This document shows, in pieces, positions 46,087-58,149 of a stretch of 64,000 nt of DNA. The translations under genes and the position numbers were made by a program. Under the pieces are notes generated by a model. The model had not been told where the DNA came from and ran no database searches. It worked only from the letters and a program-made list of their open reading frames with translations. How positions within the stretch are numbered: position 1 is the first letter of the stretch; the number at the start of each line of letters is the position of its first letter. Location of the stretch: assembly GCA_941918925.1 (NCBI GenBank), contig OW799234.1, positions 14,212,501 to 14,276,500 of the forward strand, in the 5' to 3' direction. Source of the stretch: Phyto melanocephala (taxonomy: Eukaryota > Arthropoda > Insecta > Diptera > Rhinophoridae).

Positions 46087-47168
46087 CTATTCAGCTGTTG
46101 ATTTAATCCAAAAGAAAAAATGTGATACATTGGCATACACACCAGGAACGCTTTCGAGACCACATCCTCTACCCCATGACACAATACCGATTTGATATAT
46201 AATATTTAATCTATTCGATTTTTTACACAATAAAGGCATACCACCATCACTTGCGCAAGTGTCTACGCCAGCTTCACCGCCAGCACACAAGAAACTTCTA
46301 TGCAACAGAAAACCTGAGTCCGGATGAGTTTTGCGCAAATTGTTCTGGCAGATGTTATGTTTCACCAATGGCAAATTGATTTTTTTTAAAACTGCTCCTT
46401 CTTCGTATTTTTGGTTACCCCAGCCAATAGCATAACAGTCTGCATCATCGTAATCTCTATAGGGTGAGGCAAGCTGAGAAATACCAACTCTAAGATGATC
46501 TACTTCTCCTTCAAATATCAGCAAGGCAATGTCATTATAAAAGTCATGTGATCGATGTTCCTCATGCATGATAACTCTTCTTACGTCCCTGTCAACATAA
46601 TTTTCAGTTTCTTTGGCATTTGGTATGTCCCATTCACCAGCACGCACAATCGTTCGATAGGGCTGAAGAATACTAGCACAAGTTGCGGATGTTAGGACTG
46701 TATGTGAATGTATAATTGAACCGGCGCACACGTATTTCTTTTCCCCACAATCGGTACGAAAAATGGCAACCAACCAAGAGGGCTTAACTGACTGAAACTC
46801 GTCAACGGTATCTTCGGTGTTTTTCAAACGATCTTCATAGTCGTAATCAAACTGTAAAAATAAAAACTCAAATGTTAAAGAAAATCAAGAAAACAGTGCT
46901 CTACATCTAAGAATTCTTAATAAATATTTCAAAATTCTTGTTTCTCACAAGGATAACTTAGAAATAAAAAATATTCAAGAGATTTTTTTTATCGATGTTT
47001 TAGAGATGTTAAGTTGATAGCTTTTTATATGTAAAATAAATTACTTGATTATCCTTTTTTCTATAAGTAGTAGCGCAGTGTTGTTATTAATTTTTATAAC
47101 TTTACCTGAACAGCACAGGCATGAAAAATAAATAAACTGAATACTATCAGTGCTGCTTTGGCCATCAT
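46087..47168 (-). CDS. secreted serine protease homologue (non-catalytic), unit 1 minus strand
   Basis: Exon 1 at 47168-47106 (MMAKAALIVFSLFIFHACAVQ, signal peptide), intron 47105-46852 (GTAAAG..TTTTTACAG, phase 0), exon 2 at 46851-46087; 275 aa. Chymotrypsin-fold landmarks: CAGSII..TSATC (His57 replaced by Thr), DFYNDIALLIF (Asp102 kept), CYAIGWG, LHRSFLCAGGEAGVDTC, CASDGGMPLLC (Ser195 replaced by Gly, the classic SPH change), GIVSWGRGCG, PGVYANVSHFFFWI. No activation site, no clip domain; the region before the fold is acidic (FDYDYEDRLKNTEDTV). Probably a haemolymph pseudo-protease in immunity or melanisation, by family inference. Tail-to-tail with the gene at 34897. Intact. Confidence 0.88.
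46852..47105 (-). other. intron of SPH gene 2
   Basis: 254 nt, nearly identical to the intron at 62835-63089, and sharing the ATCGATGTTTTAGAGATG block (inverted) with the plus-strand gene introns. Confidence 0.85.
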
Positions 47169-47380
47169 TATTTTAGTACTAATGAGAAAATATAAAAATA
47201 GCAATACAGAAGTTATGTGATTGCCAAATCCACACAATGATACGTTTGGTTCGTATTTTTTATGTAACGATGTGCGTACACTGAACAAAACTACTAATTG
47301 AAAACTTATTTCTAGCGCCATTTGTTAAGCTAAGATATAAGGAATCAGAAAGTGTTTTTGCTTAGAAAATGTAATATAGT
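47169..47380 (-). promoter_or_regulatory. upstream region of SPH gene 2
   Basis: Nearly identical to 63153-63360. CATTAGTACTAAAATAATG around the start is shared with the plus-strand gene at 34897, so initiator and leader are conserved among the paralogues. TATTTTTATATTTTC about 20-35 nt upstream of the initiator could serve as an AT-rich core. Confidence 0.35.
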
Positions 47381-47860
47381 TTTTATACCCTTTACCTGTG
47401 GTTTCCGTTTGTAATTTCTACAATATTAATTTCCGGAAGTCGATTGGGCCATGTCCGTCCATCCGTCCGCGTGTTGGTTGAAATCAAATTTTTGAAGCCC
47501 CCACATGTTGCAGAGATCTGTATGTGGTATAAATATTTTGCAAATTGTCGAGAATAACTCGCTATTGAAATTCAGTATAATCGGCCCATAACTTTCTAAG
47601 ATATCAGCAAATAAACACGACTGACTCTGTTTTTTTTTCATATTACAAAAAATAACATTTTTCAACTCTACCATAATTTGTAGATACTAGCGGTATCATT
47701 TATAGACACTATATGCCTCTAGGGATAATTGTAAACAAATTTGAACAAATCGCTCACTAACAGGCAAAAGTTATTACGAAAACTACGAAAATGTTTTTAA
47801 TATATCAAATTTCTGAAGCTTTTTATTAATAAATAATTTTAAATGATAGACTATAGATAT
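47381..47860 (-). mobile_element. mini-me/DINE-like fragment (unit 1)
   Basis: ATACCCTTTACCTGTGGTTT, GTCCGTCCATCCGTCCGCGTG and TTGGTTGAAATCAA, then the TATGCCTCTAGGGATA segment. Its twin at 63362-63840 has the same ends, so it was duplicated with the gene. Confidence 0.7.
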
Positions 47861-47924
47861 CGATTTACACGTTTACAAAGTCTAATTGACTCAAGAGCCG
47901 AGGCGACCAGACGATTTTAAGCCT

Positions 47925-48480
47925 CGTCCTATACACTCTAGAAAGAAAATCATTTTCAACGACGAGACACAGTAGATTCGTTAACAAGCCGCATGAGGGC
48001 AAATGACAATCCACGAGTGATTATTTAAAGGCCGATGGATCGACAAAGAGTAACTGTTTGGTGCCGTTCATTGGCTTTCAGCGGCCAAGCAGTTACCGCA
48101 ATATGATAATAGACTTTTTGTAATTAAAAATTGAGGATATGGACCTGGATGTGTTTCCAACAGAACAACAGTGGCACTTGCCACACAGCCAACGACATTA
48201 TAGCTCTTTTGCGCGTGAAATTGAATGACCGTGTTATCTCATGTCGCGGTGATGTTAATTGGACACTGCGGTCATTTGGAGATATTTAAAAGAAAAAGTT
48301 AACGTCAATAATCCAAAAACAATTCAAGAGATAAGATGATTCGGCATATTAAGGACATTGAACCTCAATTATATGTCATTGTCATTGAAAATATGGACCA
48401 TCGGATTGAAGTATGCCACCAAAGTCGTGGTGAGCATTTAGCCGATACATACTTTGTTTCACACATAATTTTCATAGATC
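47925..48480 (+). mobile_element. mariner-like transposase remnant
   Basis: Plus-strand pieces in order: ITFNDETQ, GRWIDKE..FGAVHWLSA, CVSNRTTVALATQP (second Asp region lost), VMLIGHCGHLEI, and the C-terminal HRIEVCHQSRGEHLADTYF. Stops and shifts throughout. Its first ~100 bp recurs at 63907-64000, so the duplication continues past the window edge. Confidence 0.65.
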
Positions 48481-48626
48481 CTTCTATCACTACAACAAAA
48501 GGCTTTTTCCTTTCCTTTTGACCCGCTTTAGGATCATGTCACTATAGTAAAATATCTCTAGAATGGAACCATAACAATAACATAGTTTTCGTAGCAAGAG
48601 AGGCGTATCCTCCAAATTGTCCAATG

Positions 48627-48870
48627 CTAGGTCTGGTGGAAGAGGACAAGAAAATATGAAAGCTTCTTAAAAGAGAAGGTGAAATTTTTCCTTTTGGCTA
48701 GAATTGTTGAATAGTGGACGGGCGCACACCGAGTTGCTGAAAACGGCATTGGATTGATAAATTGTGTGATTCTTCTTTTACGCCCGCGTCTGCAGCGGCG
48801 ATAGTTTTTTTTGTACGCACGGTACGGGCTCAATTTTGTTTAATATTAGTAAATCAGATCATTAATCGAT
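48627..48870 (-). mobile_element. mariner-like transposase N-terminal fragment
   Basis: Minus strand, read from about 48835: ARTVRTKKTIAAADAGVKEE followed by SIQCRFQQLGVRPSTIQQF, the second HTH block of mariner-like transposases. Ends near 48630. Orientation opposite to the preceding remnant. Confidence 0.6.
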
Positions 48871-48879
48871 CTATAGTAC

Positions 48880-49426
48880 ATATTGCGCATTACCTGCTCA
48901 GATGGGCGACTGTACCCATTTAGAGTATTGTAGTTGTCTTCAAGTTGAAGAAAAATCTATGCTTTTTTAATAAGTTTTAGGGGGTGTATATTTTGCCGCC
49001 TATATCTTAGACCCTGTATAACCTAGAGAGGACTAGAGGAATTAGAGGAGGACTATAACTTAGAATCGGTTGTTTTTTTTCGTAGTCAGATTTAATTAGA
49101 AATTAAATTTATTTAAAACAGATTTCTACGAATGTCTTTAGATGCATATCAGATTTATCGAACAAACATATCTGTCAATAATCTGGTTTTAATTATCTTC
49201 ACATAGAATTCCATTTGAATCCAGAATAAGAATAATTTCTCTAAATGTTATAACAGTTCTGAGAGCAATTCGGATTAATTTTCAATCTATATATTGAAAT
49301 ATTTTTTCTTGAAATATATTGGGTGACTTTTAACCGTTTGGATCTTGAAATTTTTTGCAAAAGTGAATGACATATTTATCTAGGGCGATAAACGAATGCC
49401 TCATATCTACTTTTCAAAGATTATTA
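48880..49426. other. non-coding stretch between duplication units
   Basis: No gene or element termini recognised. I searched here for the missing left end of the Transib element and did not find it. Confidence 0.4.
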
Positions 49427-49611
49427 TACCCTTCACACAGTGAAAAAGGGTATATATAGGTTTGTCATTCCGTGTGAAATTTCTACAATTTTCATTTCCG
49501 ACCCCATAAAGTATATACTTTCTGAAAGCTTATGAATAGGGGAGTCGATTAAGCTCTGTCAGTCTGTCCGTCTGACCGCCTGTCCGTGTGTATGTTGAAA
49601 TCAACTTTTTG
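49427..49611 (-). mobile_element. mini-me/DINE-like fragment
   Basis: ATACCCTTCACACAGTGAAAAAGG, CCATAAAGTATATAC, GTCAGTCTGTCCGTCTGACC, ending abruptly at AAATCAACTTTTTGAG. Only the right third of an element of the first subfamily. Confidence 0.7.
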
Positions 49612-50188
49612 AGCATATTTGCTACATAATACTTGAAATAATTTAACTTAGTTTAGCTGCCGTAGGTTGCCGCTGTAGGTGAAATAAGACAAAAAAATGT
49701 TACAACCTCATAGAGAAAACGGGAGAAATTTTTTTCTCATTTTTAAAGTATGTAACAAAGATGTGTGCAAAATGTGAAAATAAATAAAAAAGGGTTTCCA
49801 AATTTTTTTTTACTGCAGCAATTTTAGTGTAAAATAAAGTTACTTGTTGCATATTTTTATTGCTTCTCGTTAAATAATAAACAATATTTTGCTCTGCCAA
49901 TCACGTAGGCATAACTATCGCATTTTTTTTTATTTATTTCAATTTAAAAATACGTGTTATAAAAGTAGGCAGGTAGTTTTAAAACTTTTTTATACTGATT
50001 AAAATATAAACTGCAGGTATATATTCCAGTTAACTTTTTTTTTTTATCAAATTAGTTAGTTGAAACCCTTTTTTTAATGTTTGGGTATAAATTAAACCGC
50101 AATTGTATAATGCAACCAGTTAGGTTTTTACTTTCTAAAACTAGTGATCAGTAACAGAACTTGTACAATTTTATTTTAAAGTGCGATA

Positions 50189-52141
50189 ATGTCATTTACC
50201 AATTTAGAATTGTTGGAGTTATTCAGAAACTCAGATAATAAAAATGTATAAATTGGATATTGTGAAAAAACTACACGATTTACCAGGATACCACGAAATG
50301 GATGTTCATAGCAAAATTCACTTCGTTTTCCCAACAATTAAAAAAAATGGCTTGCGTCACACCGTACGAAAAAAGCATTTATGAAAAACAACCCAGACTG
50401 GCTAAATGGAACCACATACCACATACCTCCTCTGACAGCAAAAGAGGAAGACCAGCAAAAACTATAAACGAGTGTTCTGAGTACACAAGAAATGCCACAA
50501 AAGATATATCTAAATCGCATCTTTCAGAAGCATTATGTCTTAAGTTTGCAAAAACTAAAGATAAATCAAGGTCCGACATTACAAAAGCTGTGGTACTTGC
50601 AAGCCCAGATCGACTGCAGAGAATCAAAGGGAGTATTCCTACTCCAGCAAATGTTTTACCCACAAAGTATAATATAGAAGAAGCCTTAGCATTGTTTATG
50701 GAATTTGGATTGTCAAAGGAAAAATATCCTATTTTACGAAGCTCTTTAAAGAATCATAATGTGAATATTCTTCCTGGATACAAAAAGATTACATCTGCCA
50801 AAAAAGAAGCAGTGCCACCTAATGTAAAGGTTACTGAAGTATCGGTAGAGGTAAAACTGCAAGACTTAATGGATCATACAGCCAAACGCCTTATTCAAAG
50901 TTTGCCTGCAGAGGAAGCAGTATAACTTCCAGATAGGCTTACATTGATAAATAAGTGGGAATGTGATGGATCATCCGGTCAAAGTGATTACAAACAAACA
51001 ATATCGACAAATGACACGACTATTACAGATACAAATATGTTTATGGCTTCTGTAGTTTCTTTACGACTGAAAAGTGAAATCGCTGAGCATTGGAAAAATC
51101 CTCGCCCATTATCAGTTCATTTTTGCCGTTCGATATTTTTTCAATATGCAAAGGAGTCTTCAGAAATAATCAAATCTACAGTGAACGATATAAATAAGCA
51201 AATTTTGGAACTAAAGCCTTCTGTTATTGAAAAAAGAATGGAAAAAGTGTTTCGATTGATTATAAATTTTTTCTTGCAATGATTGATGACAAAGTCTTAA
51301 ATGTAATAACAGATACCTTGCCAACTTTAAAGTGTGCAATTTGCAAAAAGTCACAGAAAGACTTTCAAAATTTTTATGACTCAAGTGATGAGCAAAATTA
51401 TGAATATGGAATTTCTCCATTACATGCCAGAATTAGGTGCATGGAGTTTATTTTAAAACTAGCGTATACAATTTCGCGTGCGTGAAAGTGAATGTTTTGA
51501 TATGAACGCAAAACAAAAAGAAAAACTATCTGCTCGAAAAAAAATTATACAAAATGAATTTCTTAAGAAGCTTGGACTGAAAGTAGACTGCCCAAAGCAG
51601 GGGTATGAAAATGCTAGCGACAATAAAATGTCCAGAGCATTTTTTGAAAATGATGAGGTAACAGCCCGAAATACTGGGGTCGACAATAATATTATAAAAA
51701 GGTTGGCAGTTATCCTAAATGTTATAAACTCTAGACAAATGGTAAATGGCCCGAAGTTTGATAATTATGCATCAAAAACTGCCCAAATTTTAGCTCAAAT
51801 GTACAAATGAAGAAACTTACTCCTACGGTTCATAAGATTTTGGCTCATGGTAAAAGTTTGAATATCAATGCTTACCGATTGGAGAGTTGTCAGAAGAAGC
51901 CCAGGAATGCAAAAACAAAGACTACAAAAAATTTAGATACACGAATACTTGCAAAATTTCACGGATTAGACAGAATGCGGACCTTTTCAATATGTCGGCG
52001 GCCTCTTCAGACCAACTAATTTCATCACGAAGACATAAGATAAGATCTCGAAAGGATTTGGTAGAATATAATTATAGCCCCGATATGTTAAATCTATTAG
52101 ATAACGCTCAAAATGTTGATGACTATTTCAAAGAGAACTAA
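50189..52141 (+). pseudogene. Transib transposase (RAG1-core-like), frameshifted
   Basis: About 650 codons, the usual Transib size, broken by an in-frame TAA at 50923 and several frameshifts (near 50240, 50300-50340, 51280, 51480, 51810, 51880). Start taken at 50189 (MSFTNLELLELFRNSDNKN). Recognisable blocks: KSIYEKQPRLAKWNHIP and KRGRPAK; LINKWECDGSSGQSDYKQ with the first catalytic Asp at 50965; HWKNPRPLSVHFCRSIFFQ; a zinc-binding CAICKK with downstream His/Cys; ASDNKMSRAFFEN with the second Asp at 51619, aligning with the D708 region of RAG1; TGVDNNIIKRLAVIL; PTVHKILAHG; LSEEAQECKNKDYKKFR with the catalytic Glu (E962 equivalent) near 51905. All three acidic residues survive. The protein would cut DNA by a nick-hairpin mechanism; this copy cannot be translated whole. 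Confidence 0.82.
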
Positions 52142-52637
52142 CTATTAAAAACCAATTATTCTAGCTAAATAAAATATATACTAAATAACATTATATCTAT
52201 AGCATAACTATATTAATATTAAAAATAATTCAAAAATGTGTTTCTGTAATAGAAATAAAAAAATTTAATATCGGTTTAACATGTTATATTAGAGTGATTT
52301 TTTAGAAACTTTCGGATTTGAACAATGTACATTGCAAAGCGCATCGGGTTAAACTAGTTACTTAATATAAATTAACTTAGATTTAAATATTAAAAGTACA
52401 TAAAAATGTGTATTTGCGATACAAATAAAAAACTTATATATAAAAAAACATGTCAATATTTAACTGGAAAATTTTTCCTATTTTAACCGCAATTTTTGGA
52501 GCACCCTGTACCTCCAACAATATCTTGTAAACATTAGTTTGAAGCCTAAGGTGTCTTCTGTCAATATCTTTAAAATATCTTAATTATTTCAAAAGTTATG
52601 ATTTTTGCAACGAAAAAAGTCAAAAGGCGCCACTGTG
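50189..52637 (+). mobile_element. Transib DNA transposon relic (RAG1-related), left end missing
   Basis: Holds a decayed Transib/RAG1-core transposase (50189-52141), about 500 bp of 3' non-coding sequence, and an intact right terminus. On the minus strand the end reads CACAGTG, 22 bp, GCAAAAATC, comparable with the RSS heptamer CACAGTG and nonamer ACAAAAACC. It is followed by CGACG (52638-52642), fitting the CGNCG-type 5-bp target of Transib. The same host sequence without the element is at 30420-30450. The left inverted repeat could not be found between 48880 and 50188 and is presumed deleted. Confidence 0.82.
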
Positions 52638-52641
52638 CGAC

Positions 52642-52941
52642 GTTTGCAATGGTCAAGAGTTTTTAAATCTTAAATCAATTGCACCTTGTAAGCGTGTAAA
52701 TGCAAGTCTTTTTGCATAATGTTCATAAACGACGATCGTGAGGGGTGCAATTGTTTGGCATTTTTAATTGAACGCCCATTTTCATAATAAGCCTGAATAA
52801 CTTAAACGCGTTGCTCGATTGTGTATCTTTCCATGGTTCAAATTGAGTTAGTCTGAAATTGAGAAATGTCAAATGAAATGCAGAAAAAAAACTTGACGTT
52901 TAGGTGTGGTTCACATTCAACATCGGCCTTTAACCACTCTT
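52642..52941 (-). mobile_element. mariner element remainder (unit 2), cut by Transib
   Basis: Matches 30438-30737 of the complete unit 1 copy (HTH coding segment and the right inverted repeat AACCACTCTTTA). The left half is absent because Transib begins at the CGACG inside the element. Confidence 0.75.
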
Positions 52942-53904
52942 TACATTATGACGGAGGTTATGAATTGATTAATATTTCCTGATCTGTAATTGTAATTTTC
53001 CATAGTGGCTTAGGTTTGACCCTACGCTATATGGCAACAAAGCATTGTGGGATATTTTATTTTAACATTATTTATTTACAATTTGTTGCTTGTTTTCCGG
53101 TTGGCCAAATTTTTTTTGGCTTCCATTTTGCAATGCTCCCCTTACGTTTAAGGTCTGCGCTTAACTTCCCAACCATTACTCCCTTCTAAGTACATACATG
53201 CGTTACATTACTCAGTGTCTCACTATAGCTACAGTGTTTATACATTGTTGTATATGTGTGTAAATATGTACAAATTGTATAGAATTTCAGTTTGTATACT
53301 TATGTATATCCGTCTACTCTTTTTATACGCACACAAGTGTAAAGTGAAGATGTGAATGGTGGTATTTGATGGTTTAAAATTTATGTTTTGTGGTACAGAA
53401 AATTTAATTTTGTTAACGGATGAAATAGTTGTTTAATCGTAATGTAACTTAAGCGATGAGATTGTTTATCTATTTTATTAACAACAAACAAATCTGTGGC
53501 AATAAGGAAAAACAATGTAAGTCGGTTTTAATAGTTTTAAATTCTTTTAAGGCGATTATTACAACTTGCCGACAAAGTTAATGTTAATAAAAGGTAACGT
53601 TTGATAACGTGAGCCATAAACTCATGGTAACTTTAATTTAACAATATGGTAACTTTTAATTTATAAACCTCACGTTAAAAGCTAAAGGTAGAGTAATCTT
53701 CCTTTTAACATATCGGACACTTTTAGGTGAAAGTGAAGTTGTAATAACAAAAAACAAGTTATCTGCCTAGTTTGCCTAGTCTAGGGTAGTCTTGAATTCA
53801 GTGATTGCAGTGATATAATTATCTTAATTTTAGCTTATGTCGACTTAGGTGGTTTACTTCTTTTTGCCACAGAAATAATAATTGTTAAGACAACGTATCA
53901 TTAA
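52942..53904. other. duplicated non-coding segment (unit 2)
   Basis: Counterpart of 30741-31732 at roughly 95% identity by eye, no gene. Confidence 0.7.
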
Positions 53905-54859
53905 ACAAGTAAGAGTGCTATATTCGGCCGTGCCGAATCTGATAATACCCTTCACCATCATGTACATCGGTATAATCCCACATCGTAGTTTAACCTATAT
54001 TTCATGTTATACGGTATTTTTTTTTATTTCCAACGCCATCCTTGATTTTGAACTTTTAAGTAGTTATCTGTATTCTACTAGTCAAGCCCTTTAATACCAT
54101 ATTAATGGGGTTGAAAATTTTATCCGCCATTTTGTTTCAGGCGCCATCTTGGATTTTACAGTTTTTATTAATTTACTGTATTCTACTGGTCAAGCCCTTT
54201 CATTTAATACCAATATTGAGGGTTTTCAAGAAGTTACATTTTAAAATACCAGATTTGACCCATATATTAATTTATTGTCCGCCATTTTGTAGTGGCGGCC
54301 AAGTTCTTTCATATGATACCAACATTGAGTCTCTCGGTTGTCTAGAAGCTGAAAAATTTGATTTTCGTTTTTAAATTTTTTGGAATATATATTTAAAAAA
54401 AAATGTTTGCCTATAACTTTACCGATTAGAGCCCACTTTATTCAAAAATTTTCACGAATATCTCTAGAGGCATTTTATATCTACAAATAGTAGCAAAGGT
54501 ACCTATAAATTATTCTATAGCGGAAAAATTTTAATTTTTGTGGAAAAACCGAGGCAGTCGTCTTTATTTGCTCATATCTCAAAAAGTCATGGGGCGATTG
54601 TGCTGAATTTAAATAGCGATTCATTCCCGAATATTTTCAAAAGATTGATACCATACACAGATCTGAGGAAAATATGGTTGCTTCTAAAAGTTGATTTCAA
54701 CCAACACACGGGCAGACGGTCAGGGCTTAATCGACTCCTCTATTCATAAGCTTTCAGAAAATATATACTTAATGGGGTCGGAAATGAAAATTGTAGAACT
54801 TTCACCCGGAATGACAAAGCTATATATACCCTTGTGCACCACAAGTGAAGAAGGATATT
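53905..54859 (+). mobile_element. mini-me/DINE-like element, long variant (unit 2)
   Basis: Orthologue of the element at 31733-32679, same ends and same flanks. The GTCY tract is shortened (gggcagacggtcagggc). The terminal hairpin is slightly damaged (AGTGAAGAAGGATAT). Confidence 0.78.
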
Positions 54860-56660
54860 AAAACAAGATCGAAGAAATTATATATTTTTAAAAGTTATCG
54901 CAATGCAAGGTTGCCGAATTTGATGTAACAAAACTCCAAACATCCAAACATTCACATTTATTGTATTAGTAGGATTACATGCTTTGTTGTATTTTTAAAT
55001 CTCTTTTCGCTTATAAGAAAAAATTCAAAGTGAACAGGAGAAAGTGTGTTAAGTTTTTCAACTTTCTCCTAAAACTTTTTCTTAATAATAATTATTAGTT
55101 TCTTTGACCTTTTTATAATAATATATAATAGTTTTTTAAGCTTAAGGTCTTTTCAATAATAAATTTTTTTTTGGTTTTATTTTATATTATTTGATCAATA
55201 TTTCGCTACCTCTTTGTGTAGCATCATCAGGCTACGAGTTTTTTATTATCTATATATTTGTTTTTTGTTGGTTTAGTGTCCTGGTATTTGTTATTTTATA
55301 AATTTATAGTTTGATTAACAGATTGAAAATAATATCAATTATGCAAAAGCTTGAAGACCTCAGGAAAATTGAAGTGAAAAAACAAAAATGTCCTTAAAAA
55401 TCTTAATTGGGCTGTAACGATTAAGGAACAATAAAAACAATTTGCAATTGTCGTTCTATTTAATTTGCGACTCAATGAAGATATAGACAAGTAAGAAAGG
55501 TATATTTGGCCGTACCGAATCTGATAGTACCCTTCACTGTCTTATACGCAGGTATGGTAACCACATTCTGCTTTAATATTTCCGATGCCAATTTTGATTT
55601 CAAATTTTTACATAGTTAGTTGTGTTCTGCTAGTCAAGCCTCTTCACTTGTTACACAAGTGGTGGTGGAAAAAAAAAATACTATAGAGCGCCATCTTTGA
55701 TCTTGACTTTTTCATAGGTTATACCATTTTCATTTAATTAAAATAAAATTTTTTTCTCGTAAACAAAACACGTGCATATTTAAGACTTGTTATTCTTATT
55801 TCTTACTTGTTATCGAATTGCGTAAACAAAATTTAAACTAAATAAATATTAACTATCTGTGTTTGTTTAGCGATCAAAACAATTTACGTTTTTATAAAAC
55901 TCGACTTAATTTGGCACCAAAAATTGTCGCGCTGTCAACTATGCTCATGGTAACTCAAATTGTTTTCTTTTTTATAACTAATTTCTATGTGTGCATACGT
56001 GGTGCGGCAGTGAAAACTGACGCTTTTTCAAATAGATATTCAATATACAGTAAAGCCATGAAAACATGAACACATGAAGAAATGTATATCTCTGAATTGT
56101 AAGATAAAATATAACTCCGTCTCAACGAGATTTTTCATTCAAATTTTCACTTGAAATGCAGTCGTAGAATAAAATATATCTTATCTTGAACGTTTTTTTT
56201 CTCTTAGGCCTTTGTTTATATTGAGACGCACACTCTTTCAGCAATGTGCTTTCTGACACCGAACAAAACTGCAATGTCTTCCATTGGTATATTTGTTTGG
56301 TGAAAAAAATATATGTTTCCCCGAAAAATGCTAAAATCCAAACAGGATGAAAGAAGTTGAAGATCGGAATGTAGGAAAATTTGCCACGCACAGTATTTGT
56401 TTTGGTTTTATTGAAAATTTAAAACCTTAAAGGTTTTTGGTCAATATTATTTTAATAAAAAAGAAGAAACTCTCGCACGCCTTTTTTAATGCCTAACTCC
56501 CATTTAATGATTTTTCTTATGTGCATGTAATTTCTATATGCCCAACGAAAGAACAACAAAGTTCGCTATTTTTCAAAACCTAAACAGAATTAATCAGCAG
56601 AAATTACTTTGACACGCTAACATTTAACTCCCACCTCCAATATAAGGCATACTCTACTAT
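54860..56660. other. non-coding stretch with mini-me fragments (unit 2)
   Basis: 55489-55760 is a diverged start fragment of a mini-me-like element (ACAAGTAAGAAAGGTATATT, GGCCGTACCGAAT). 56260-56650 resembles the interior of the 58648 element (GAAAAATGCTAAAATCC, ACGCCTTTTTTAATGCCTAACTCCC). No supported gene. Confidence 0.45.
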
Positions 56661-57012
56661 TTTAAAAATTAAAAGAGAATAAAAGCATTATGAAGTTTAT
56701 TTAAGAGTAAATTACTGAACATTGTACGGCCTATATGGTTATTAACCGTTTTCTTAAGTTTATTTTTAAAATTTCATCGTAGGAGTGAATATAATTTTGT
56801 GATCAAAAATAATTAATAATGATGTTATGAAAATATATGTACATACTTACATACATGCAGCAACATTATGTATATGTGTACATACATATGTAGTTTAAAA
56901 ATAATTTTTATTACAAAAAATACACGTTTACGAAAAACTTAAAAATCTTGTCGTTAATTTAAGTATTTAAAGGCTGTTTTTTCTCTAGTTTTTCATTAGT
57001 CCTAAAATAAAA

Positions 57013-58149
57013 ATGGCCAAAGCAGCACTAATAGTATTCAGTTTATTAATTTTGCATTCTTGCGCTGTTCAGGTAAAACTATAAAAATTAATAACAACAC
57101 TGTGCTACTATTTATAGAAAAAGGGATAATCAAGTAATTTATTTTACAAATCAACAGCTTATTAACTTAACATCTCTAAAATATCGATAAGAAAACCCCT
57201 TTTAATTTTCTTTTATTTCTACGTTATCCTTGTGAGAAACAAGAATTCGTTATAAAACTTTAAAGTTTCTTTTATTTTCCTGAATAGCATCTGGAACTTT
57301 TTGCTTAGACATTTCTAATTGTAGCACTGTGTTCATATCCTTTTTGTTATTTTGCTTTAATATTTAAGTTTTCTTTTTTTGCAGTTTAATAATGACTGGA
57401 GTAACAATAATGATGACAGCACTGAAGATACCGTCAACGAATTTAAGTCAGTTAAACCCTCTTGGTTGGTTGCTATTTTACGTATCGATGGAAGAGAAAA
57501 GGAATACGTCTGTGGCGGTTCGCTTATAGGTCGATATACAGTAATAACATCGGCAAGATGTGCTAAAAATCTTCAGCCCTATCGAGCGATCGTGCGTTCT
57601 GGTGCATGGGACATACCGAATGCCAAAGAAAATGTCAGTTATGTTGATAGGGACGTAAGCCAAATTATCGTTCATCCGGAGTTTCGAATTAAAAGTCTTT
57701 ATAATAACCTTGGCGTGCTGAAAGTTGTAGGTGATGTACATCTTACAGTTGGTATTATCTTTCTTCCCAGACTTTTTGAGGGTTACGATTACTCAGACTG
57801 TTATGCTATTGGATGGGGAAGCTATAAATACGAAGAAGGAGCAATGTTAAAAAAAATCGATTTGCCATTGGTTGAACATAAAACCTGTCAGAACTATTTG
57901 CGCAAAACTCGCTTGGGCTCATATTTTCAGTTGCATGAAAGTTTCTTGTGTGCTGGTGGTGAAGCTGGCGTGGATACTTGCTCAAGTGATAGTGGTATGC
58001 CTTTAATATGTAAAGAAAATAGTTTTTACGGATATGAAAAGCTAATGGGTATTGTGTCATGGGGTATAGGATGTGGTCAGGAAAATGTTCCTGGTGTATA
58101 TGCCAATGTATCACAATTTTTCTTTTGGATAAATTCAATTAATGAATAA
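57013..58149 (+). CDS. secreted serine protease homologue (non-catalytic), unit 2 plus strand
   Basis: Exon 1 at 57013-57072 (MAKAALIVFSLLILHSCAVQ, signal peptide, one Met shorter than its paralogues), intron 57073-57384 (312 nt, GTAAAA..TTTTTTTGCAG, phase 0), exon 2 at 57385-58149; 274 aa. Landmarks: CGGSLI..TSARC (His57 replaced by Arg), LYNNLGVLKV (Asp102 replaced by Asn), CYAIGWG, SFLCAGGEAGVDTC, SSDSGMPLIC (Ser195 kept), GIVSWGIGCG, NVPGVYANVSQFFFWI. The protease-like part is close to the gene at 34897, but the segment just after the signal peptide (FNNDWSNNNDDSTEDTV, Asn/Asp-rich) is different. Intact; non-catalytic; function inferred only as an extracellular pseudo-protease. Tail-to-tail with the pseudogene at 62102-63152. 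Confidence 0.88.
57073..57384 (+). other. intron of SPH gene 3
   Basis: 312 nt. Starts like the 34960 intron (ACTATAAAAATTAATAACAA) and carries extra sequence near 57240-57330 that the unit 1 copy lacks. Confidence 0.85.

Noticed and set aside
48880..50188. Search for the left Transib terminus (CACAGTGGCGCC or similar) preceded by CGACG
   Set aside because: No match found by eye; the CACACAGTG at 49434 belongs to a mini-me-like element end, not to Transib.
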